In this document: piece by piece, positions 6,618-12,049 of the stretch
How the letters are laid out: each line of letters begins with the position of its first letter
Numbering within the stretch: the first letter of the stretch is position 1
Assembly (NCBI GenBank): GCA_012515135.1
Contig: JAAYYX010000215.1
Span: 1 to 12,049 of the forward strand
DNA length: 12,049 nucleotides
Reading direction: 5' to 3'
Source of the DNA: Clostridiales bacterium
GTDB taxonomy: Bacteria; Bacillota; Clostridia; Peptostreptococcales; Anaerovoracaceae
Translations under genes and position numbers: made by a program
Notes under the pieces: generated by a model
Database searches by the model: none
What the model was told of the DNA's origin: nothing
The model's input: only the letters and a program-made list of their open reading frames with translations

Positions 6618-6633
6618 ATGTATATTTATACAT
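6618..6633. promoter_or_regulatory. Inverted repeat in the hut leader, possible operator
   Basis: ATGTATATTTATACAT is a 7+7 inverted repeat with a 2-base centre, located just downstream of the predicted hut transcription start. A second palindrome, ATAAATATTTAT, follows at 6638-6649, right before the hutH ribosome binding site. Either could be a repressor site for histidine or catabolite control, but AT-rich palindromes are common by chance and no regulator gene is in the window. Confidence 0.25.
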
Positions 6634-6666
6634 ATAAATAAATATTTATAGAACGGAGACAAAAAG

Positions 6667-8193
6667 ATGCCAATACTTATCAATGGAAAAAACCTTACAG
6701 TTGATGAAGTTATCCGGGTCGCCCGCCGGGGAGAAGAAGTCCGGATCTGCGAAGAATCAAAAATAGCAGTTAAGAAAGCACGGGATTATGTTGACAGGAA
6801 GCTTTCTGAGGGAGCGATAATTTACGGTCTTACTACGGGCTTCGGAAAATTTTCCGATACATTTATTTCATGTGAAGAAACGGCAGATCTTCAAAGAAAT
6901 CTTATAATAAGCCATACATGTGCACTGGGACAGCCTCTGCCAAAAGAAACGGTAAGGGCAGCCATGCTTCTCAGATGCAACGCTCTTTCCAGAGGCAACT
7001 CGGGGATCCGTCCCCAAACCCTTTACACTTTGGTAGACATGCTCAATAAAGGAGTTCATCCGCAGATCCCGGAAAAGGGTTCTTTGGGGGCATCAGGAGA
7101 CCTGGCCCCTCTTTCTCATATGGTCCTCACAATGATAGGAGAAGGAGAAGCGGAATATAAAGGCGAAATAATGGCCGGTAAAAAAGCCATGGAAAAAGCG
7201 GGCATCCCCATAATCAGACTGGAGGCAAAGGAAGGACTTGCCCTTATAAACGGAACACAGATAATGACAGCCATCGGGGTCAATGTTTTGTGGGATGCCA
7301 TGAACCTGCTGAAGGTTTCTGACATCGCCGCGGCAATGACAGGAGAGGCATTGAATGCCGTAAAAAAGGCATACGATCATAAAGTACATGATCTAAGAGG
7401 GCATAAAGGACAAAAGGATTCTGCAGAAAACCTGCTTAAGCTTCTTGACGGCAGCGACAACGCTCATGAACTTAACAAAAATAAGGTTCAGGACCCCTAT
7501 TCTTTAAGATGTGTGCCCCAGGTACACGGAGCATCAAGAGATGCTGTTTGGTATGTTTATGAAGCCGTAAGCAGAGAAATAAATGCGGTGACAGACAATC
7601 CGCTGATTTTCCCCGAAGAAGACGAAGTTATTTCGGGGGGGAATTTTCATGGACAACCCATGGCTCTAGCATTTGACTTTCTGAAAAATGCCGTGGCAGA
7701 GCTGGCGGATATATCCGAAAGAAGAAGCGAAAGACTGATAAACCCACAGCTTTCCGAAGGACTGGAGCCGTTCCTGACAAAACACGGAGGAGTATGTTCC
7801 GGGTTCATGATAGCCCAGTATGCGGCGGCATCCATGGTTTCAGAAAACAAAATATACGCACATCCGGCATCGGTGGACTCGATCCCCTCGTCCGGAAACC
7901 AGGAAGATCATGTTTCTATGGGGACCACGGCAGCAAGGACCGCAGCAATGATCCTTGACAATTCCCAAAAAGTTCTTGGGATAGAACTTTTTGCGGCATC
8001 TCAGGGAATATGGCTCAGGGGAGAGAAGGGCCTTTCAGAAGCAACGAAGGCCGCATATGATTTTATACGCAAAACAGTAAAGCCCGTAGATCAGGATATA
8101 ATAATGCATTACGAAATAAAAAAATTCGACGAAATGATAAAAAACAATGAAATAGTTGAAGCAGTGGAAAAAATAACAGGCCCCCTGAAGTAG
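6667..8193 (+). CDS. hutH: Histidine ammonia-lyase HutH
   Basis: HutH removes ammonia from L-histidine to give trans-urocanate, the first step of histidine degradation, in the cytoplasm. The protein has 508 residues, typical for the family. The Ala142-Ser143-Gly144 triad in GSLGASGDLAP forms the MIO electrophile autocatalytically. It has the same numbering as the well-studied Pseudomonas putida enzyme, as do Tyr53 (YGLTTGFG), His83 (SHTC) and Asn195 (INGTQ). Tyr278 and Arg281 lie in QDPYSLRCVPQ. The segment GGNFHGQPMA is also present. These residues favour histidine over tyrosine or phenylalanine as substrate, as do the hutU and hutI neighbours. The ATG at 6667 has CGGAG at 6654-6658. A run of seven G at 7635-7641 encodes the conserved Gly-Gly and is in frame. 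It is the first gene of the operon, 16 bases ahead of hutU. Confidence 0.97.
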   Translation: MPILINGKNLTVDEVIRVARRGEEVRICEESKIAVKKARDYVDRKLSEGAIIYGLTTGFGKFSDTFISCEETADLQRNLIISHTCALGQPLPKETVRAAMLLRCNALSRGNSGIRPQTLYTLVDMLNKGVHPQIPEKGSLGASGDLAPLSHMVLTMIGEGEAEYKGEIMAGKKAMEKAGIPIIRLEAKEGLALINGTQIMTAIGVNVLWDAMNLLKVSDIAAAMTGEALNAVKKAYDHKVHDLRGHKGQKDSAENLLKLLDGSDNAHELNKNKVQDPYSLRCVPQVHGASRDAVWYVYEAVSREINAVTDNPLIFPEEDEVISGGNFHGQPMALAFDFLKNAVAELADISERRSERLINPQLSEGLEPFLTKHGGVCSGFMIAQYAAASMVSENKIYAHPASVDSIPSSGNQEDHVSMGTTAARTAAMILDNSQKVLGIELFAASQGIWLRGEKGLSEATKAAYDFIRKTVKPVDQDIIMHYEIKKFDEMIKNNEIVEAVEKITGPLK

Positions 8194-8209
8194 GAAAGGA
8201 GGAATATAT

Positions 8210-10234
8210 ATGCTTACAAACGGAAAAATCGCAGAAGCGATGACAATAAAACTTGACCGTGAACTTCCCGAATACCCCAAGTTCGTTGAAGGAAAAAGAA
8301 GGGCCCCGGACAGGGGATTCAGACTTACAAAGGAGCAGACGAAGACAGCCCTCAAAAATGCTCTTCGTTATGTTCCCGAGGAATTCCATGAAGTCCTGGC
8401 ACCGGAATTCATGGAAGAACTGAAAACATATGGAAGAATATACGCTTACCGCTACAGGCCAAAGGGCAGGATATACGGAAAGCCCATCGAAGAATACAAG
8501 GGAAAATGTCTTGAAGGAAAAGCTTTTCAGGTAATGATCGATAACAATCTGGATTTTGAAGTCGCCCTTTATCCTTATGAACTGGTCACCTACGGGGAAA
8601 CCGGGCAGCCCTGCCAGAACTGGCTGCAGTACAGACTCATAAAAAAATATCTTGAAGAGCTCACAAGGGAGCAGACTCTTGTAATAGAATCGGGACACCC
8701 TCTTGGATTGTTTCCCTCAAAGCCCCAGGCGCCCAGAGTGATCATAACAAATTCCATGATGATAGGTATTTTCGACAACATTGACGACTGGGAGATCGCT
8801 GAAGAAATGGGAGTTGCCAACTACGGTCAAATGACAGCCGGCGGCTGGATGTACATTGGACCCCAGGGTATAGTTCACGGCACTTTCAATACGATCCTGA
8901 ATGCGGGAAGAAAATATCTGGCAGTCCCCGAGCAGGGAGATCTGACCGGACATACTTTTGTGTCCTCGGGACTGGGAGGAATGAGCGGAGCACAGCCAAA
9001 GGCCGCAACAATAGCCGGGGCTGTGGGGATCTTCGCCGAGGTGGACAGATCCAGGATCGAAACAAGGTATGAACAGGGCTGGGTAGATGTGATGCTTTCC
9101 GATCTTGACCGGGTGTTTGCCCTGGCGAAAGAAAGTGTACAGAAAAAAGAAAGTATCTCCATCGCCTACTGGGGCAATATAGTGGATCTCCTTGAGGCTG
9201 CCATCGCAAAGGATTTCAAGATCGATCTTCTGAGCGATCAGACATCATGTCATAATGCATATAATGGAGGCTACTGTCCTGTGGGACTTACTTTCCAGAA
9301 AAGAACGGAAATGCTCCACAAGGATAGAAAGATGTTCTGTGAAATGGTGGACGCTTCCCTGCGCAGACATTTTGAAGCAATAAAAGCACTTACAAGAAAC
9401 GGAACATATTTCTTTGACTATGGCAATTCATTTATGAAAGCCATGTATGATTCCGGGATAAAGGAAATATCAAAAAACGGACGGGATGAAAAAGACGGAT
9501 TCATATGGCCTTCATATGTTGAAGATATAATGGGCCCTCTCCTTTTCGATTACGGATACGGTCCCTTCCGATGGGTATGCCTTTCCGGAAAGCCCGAAGA
9601 TCTGGATGCCACAGACAAGGCGGCAATGGACTGCATAGATCCCGAAAGACGATTCCAGGACAGGGACAACTGGGTATGGATAAGGGATGCCAAAAAAAAC
9701 AAGATGGTGGTAGGCACCCAGGCTAGGATACTTTATCAGGATGCGGAGGGCAGGACGAATATCGCTCTCAGATTCAATGAAATGATAAGAGAAGGAAAAG
9801 TCGGTCCGGTGATGATCGGAAGAGATCATCATGATGTAAGCGGCACAGACTCCCCCTTCAGAGAAACAGCAAATATAAAAGACGGCAGCAATGTGATGGC
9901 CGATATGGCCGTGCAGTGCTTTGCAGGGAATGCAGCAAGGGGCATGAGTCTTTGCGCTCTTCATAACGGCGGCGGAGTGGGTATCGGAAAAGCCGTAAAC
10001 GGCGGCTTCGGCATGCTGCTTGACGGCAGTGAAAGAGTGGATGAAATACTAAGGTCTGCAATGATGTGGGATGTCATGGGAGGCGTAGCCAGAAGAAACT
10101 GGGCCCGCAATGAAAATGCCCTTGAGACATCAGCAGCATACAATGAAAAACAAAAAGGCAAAGCGCATATAACACTGCCATATCTGCCTGATGAGGAATT
10201 GATAGAAGAAACTGTCGGAAAGTTTATGAAGTAG
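8210..10234 (+). CDS. hutU: Urocanate hydratase HutU, long (UROC1-like) form
   Basis: HutU uses tightly bound NAD+ to convert urocanate to 4-imidazolone-5-propionate. The NAD motif GLGGMSGAQ is at 254-262. DQTSCHN (343-349), GPFRWVCLSG, RDHHDVSGTDSPFRET (from 538) and ALHNGGGVGIG are family signatures. At 674 residues it is about 115 longer than the classic bacterial enzyme (about 555-560). The extra length includes an N-terminal stretch of about 100 residues containing KNALRYVPEEFHEVLAPEF and YGRIYAYRYRP, much like animal urocanase (UROC1, about 676 residues). The ATG at 8210 has a perfect AAAGGAGG (8195-8202) 7 bases upstream. It sits 16 bases after hutH and 21 before hutI, so all three are surely one transcript. 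Function is secure; the long-form assignment rests on my recollection of UROC1 sequence and length. Confidence 0.96.
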   Translation: MLTNGKIAEAMTIKLDRELPEYPKFVEGKRRAPDRGFRLTKEQTKTALKNALRYVPEEFHEVLAPEFMEELKTYGRIYAYRYRPKGRIYGKPIEEYKGKCLEGKAFQVMIDNNLDFEVALYPYELVTYGETGQPCQNWLQYRLIKKYLEELTREQTLVIESGHPLGLFPSKPQAPRVIITNSMMIGIFDNIDDWEIAEEMGVANYGQMTAGGWMYIGPQGIVHGTFNTILNAGRKYLAVPEQGDLTGHTFVSSGLGGMSGAQPKAATIAGAVGIFAEVDRSRIETRYEQGWVDVMLSDLDRVFALAKESVQKKESISIAYWGNIVDLLEAAIAKDFKIDLLSDQTSCHNAYNGGYCPVGLTFQKRTEMLHKDRKMFCEMVDASLRRHFEAIKALTRNGTYFFDYGNSFMKAMYDSGIKEISKNGRDEKDGFIWPSYVEDIMGPLLFDYGYGPFRWVCLSGKPEDLDATDKAAMDCIDPERRFQDRDNWVWIRDAKKNKMVVGTQARILYQDAEGRTNIALRFNEMIREGKVGPVMIGRDHHDVSGTDSPFRETANIKDGSNVMADMAVQCFAGNAARGMSLCALHNGGGVGIGKAVNGGFGMLLDGSERVDEILRSAMMWDVMGGVARRNWARNENALETSAAYNEKQKGKAHITLPYLPDEELIEETVGKFMK

Positions 10235-10255
10235 ATTGGTTCGCAGGAGAAAAAA

Positions 10256-11497
10256 ATGAGTACAACACTTATAAAAAACATAGGACTTTTGCAGACTCCC
10301 ATTGGCAGCCGCCCCCACGGGGGAAAAGAGCAGGGAGAGAATCTTAAAATAAAAAATGCGGCAGTCTTTGCAAGAGATGGAATAATAGAGGAAATAACAG
10401 AAAAAGGCAGATTGCCCGGAGCCTTTGAAAAGGAAGATGCGGATGAGATAATCGATGCGGAAGGGAACCTGGTGACACCGGGTCTGGTGGAAGGGCATAC
10501 TCACCTTGTTTTCGGAGGATACCGGCAGCATGAGATACCCCTTAAGCTTAAGGGGGCAGGATATCTGGACATACTCAAAGCCGGCGGAGGCATACTTGAT
10601 ACAGTCAGAAAAACCAGGGAAGCCGGATTCGATGAACTATATGAAAAGAGCAGAGGCTTCCTGGATGAAATGATGGAAATGGGAGTTACCGCCTGTGAGG
10701 CAAAAAGCGGATACGGTCTTGACCTTGAAACAGAAGTAAAGATGCTGGAGGTCATAAAGAAGCTTAACGAAGATCACAGGATGGATATGGCGGCCACATT
10801 CATGGGAGCCCATGCAGTTCCTCCCGAATACAAAGGAAATCCTGATCAGTATATAGAAATGATCTGCGAAAAAGTACTTCCTGTTATAAAAGAAAAAAAC
10901 CTTGCTGAATTCGTTGACGTTTTCTGTGAGGAAGGAGTTTTTGATGAAGAGCAGAGCAGAAGATATTTGAGCAAAGCAAAAGAGCTGGGATTTTCGTTAA
11001 AGATACATGCCGATGAAATAGAAGAAAGGGGAGGTTCCAGACTGGCCGGAGAAATAGGAGCGGTTTCCGCTGAACACCTTATTGCCATAGGACCAAAGGG
11101 ACTAAGGGCCATGGCAAAGGCCGGCGTAACAGCCATGTGTCTGCCTTCCACATCTTTTTATCTGGGTAAGGATTTTGCTCCGGTGAGAAAGATGATAGAA
11201 ATGGGCATACCTGTGGCAACGGCATCGGATTTCAATCCGGGCTCCTGCCCGTCCCTGAATCTTCAGTTTGTTATCAACCTTGGATATCTTAAGTATAAAA
11301 TGATGCCTGAAGAAATACTGACGGCAGTGACCATAAACCCGGCATGTGCCATAGGAAAAGGCGATCTATGCGGGACCCTTGAAAAAGGGAAAAAAGCAGA
11401 TATGGTGATCTGGAATGCAAAGGATATGGAAATGCTTTGCTATAGATTCGGATCAAACCTGGCCCTGGCAACGATAAAGGAAGGAGTATTGATTTAA
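10256..11497 (+). CDS. hutI: Imidazolonepropionase HutI
   Basis: HutI is a metal-dependent amidohydrolase that opens the ring of 4-imidazolone-5-propionate to give N-formimino-L-glutamate. The protein has 413 residues, the usual size. The metal-binding HxH is His81-Thr-His83 in EGHTHLVFGG. Further predicted ligands or catalytic residues are His251 (KIHADE), His274 (SAEHLI) and Asp325 (ASDFNPG). The segment MGAHAVPPEYKG is also characteristic of imidazolonepropionases. The ATG at 10256 has AGGAG at 10245-10249. The stop shares one base with the next start (TAATG), so the cyclodeaminase gene is translationally coupled. A perfect 18-base palindrome lies inside the gene at 10538-10555. Identification is secure. 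Confidence 0.97.
   Translation: MSTTLIKNIGLLQTPIGSRPHGGKEQGENLKIKNAAVFARDGIIEEITEKGRLPGAFEKEDADEIIDAEGNLVTPGLVEGHTHLVFGGYRQHEIPLKLKGAGYLDILKAGGGILDTVRKTREAGFDELYEKSRGFLDEMMEMGVTACEAKSGYGLDLETEVKMLEVIKKLNEDHRMDMAATFMGAHAVPPEYKGNPDQYIEMICEKVLPVIKEKNLAEFVDVFCEEGVFDEEQSRRYLSKAKELGFSLKIHADEIEERGGSRLAGEIGAVSAEHLIAIGPKGLRAMAKAGVTAMCLPSTSFYLGKDFAPVRKMIEMGIPVATASDFNPGSCPSLNLQFVINLGYLKYKMMPEEILTAVTINPACAIGKGDLCGTLEKGKKADMVIWNAKDMEMLCYRFGSNLALATIKEGVLI
10538..10555. repeat. Perfect 18-bp palindrome inside hutI
   Basis: CCCCTTAAGCTTAAGGGG is a perfect palindrome coding for Pro-Leu-Lys-Leu-Lys-Gly in HutI. It is stable on paper as a hairpin in the mRNA, has no T tract, and may be coincidental. Confidence 0.4.
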
Positions 11498-12049
11498 TGG
11501 ATCTAGCGGATTTGAAAGTAAAAGAATATCTGGATGTGCTTCAGTCAGATGCCCCTGCCCCCGGAGGAGGATCGGTAAGCGCCCTGGCCGGAGCTCAGGG
11601 AGTCGCCCTTATGATGATGGTGGCAGATCTGACCTGCGGGAGAGAAAAGTATGCGGGATTTGAAGATGTATGCAAGAAAGTGAAGGACCAGGCAGTAGGA
11701 CTTTTCAGAGAACTGACTGCAGCCGTTGATAAAGATACGGTGGCCTACAACAAAGTCATGGAAGCATATAAAATGCCGAAAGAAAATGACGAACAAAAAG
11801 AACAAAGAAAAAAAGCAATAAAGGAAGCAAATCTTGAGGCAACAGAAGTGCCTTATCAGGTCATGGAGTTTTCCTACAAAGCATTGAAACTTGCAGAGAC
11901 AATGATCGGAAAATGCAACCCGAATGCGGCCAGTGATCTGGGTGTGGCGGCAGTCAGTCTTATGAACGCAGTCAAAGGAGCATGGCTGAATGTGAGAATA
12001 AACATGCCCGGTCTAAAGGATGAAAAAAAAGAAAAGTACTATATGGAAA
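11497..12049 (+). CDS. fchA: Formimidoyl-THF cyclodeaminase / FchA-family protein, 5' part
   Basis: The frame opens at ATG 11497, overlaps the hutI stop by one base and stays open to the window edge (184 codons visible). The ribosome binding site is AAGGAAGGAG (11477-11486). The protein matches the cyclodeaminase/cyclohydrolase family (C-terminal half of FTCD; FchA), with PGGGSVSALAGA at 22-33, DKDTVAYNKVM in the middle and NPNAASDLGVAAVSL from 141. Next to hutHUI, the likely job is deaminating 5-formimino-THF to 5,10-methenyl-THF and ammonia after the formimino group has been moved from formiminoglutamate. Stand-alone members in purine-fermenting clostridia do this reaction. A methenyl-THF cyclohydrolase role cannot be excluded from sequence. 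Family members have about 205-210 residues, so perhaps 25 are missing. The transferase partner would be expected downstream. Confidence 0.9.
   Translation, partial: MDLADLKVKEYLDVLQSDAPAPGGGSVSALAGAQGVALMMMVADLTCGREKYAGFEDVCKKVKDQAVGLFRELTAAVDKDTVAYNKVMEAYKMPKENDEQKEQRKKAIKEANLEATEVPYQVMEFSYKALKLAETMIGKCNPNAASDLGVAAVSLMNAVKGAWLNVRINMPGLKDEKKEKYYME

Noticed and set aside
6442..6651. Possible 69-residue + strand reading frame between parB and hutH
   Set aside because: It starts inside the parS-like site, has no ribosome binding site, runs through a perfect hairpin and two promoter-like elements, and shows no recognisable domain.
7635..7641. Run of seven G in hutH as a possible phase-variation tract
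   Set aside because: It encodes the conserved Gly-Gly of the GGNFHG motif in frame, is short, and hutH is not a typical phase-variable gene.

Overview
The window comes from a Clostridia-type Bacillota chromosome. The evidence is the conserved origin-flank gene order jag-mnmE-mnmG-rsmG-parA-parB, a canonical parS site, strong AAAGGAGG-type ribosome binding sites, one TTG start, heavy use of AGA and ATA codons and a purine-rich coding strand. All genes lie on the + strand. In relatives this cluster is transcribed away from oriC, so the origin should lie to the left of position 1, beyond yidC, rnpA, rpmH and dnaA (known order, not visible here). The species cannot be named from the sequence.

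Layout. Positions 1-554 hold the 3' part of jag (KH and R3H RNA-binding domains), followed by a strong intrinsic terminator. Positions 607-3907 hold mnmE and mnmG, which together make the cmnm5 modification of tRNA wobble uridine. Positions 3976-4692 hold rsmG, a 16S rRNA m7G methyltransferase. A perfect parS palindrome (4696-4711) and a promoter lead into the overlapping parA-parB pair (4788-6432), the chromosome segregation and SMC-loading system. A second, two-mismatch parS-like site follows the parB stop at exactly the same distance as the first follows the rsmG stop. Positions 6433-6666 are non-coding and hold that site, a 12-bp hairpin, two candidate promoters and AT-rich palindromes.

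The remaining 5.4 kb is a tightly packed histidine utilisation operon: hutH (histidine to urocanate), hutU (urocanate to imidazolonepropionate; a long form resembling animal urocanase), hutI (to N-formiminoglutamate) and the start of a formimino-THF cyclodeaminase/FchA-family gene that runs off the right edge. This points to the folate-dependent branch, in which histidine yields glutamate, ammonia and methenyl-THF. A glutamate formimidoyltransferase is expected just downstream or elsewhere. This suits an amino-acid-fermenting anaerobe.

The genes are all recognisable, and I see no undescribed multi-gene system. The points most worth a second look are in the non-coding DNA: the matched parS pair bracketing parAB, the terminator placed directly in front of the mnmE ribosome binding site, and the control region between parB and hutH.
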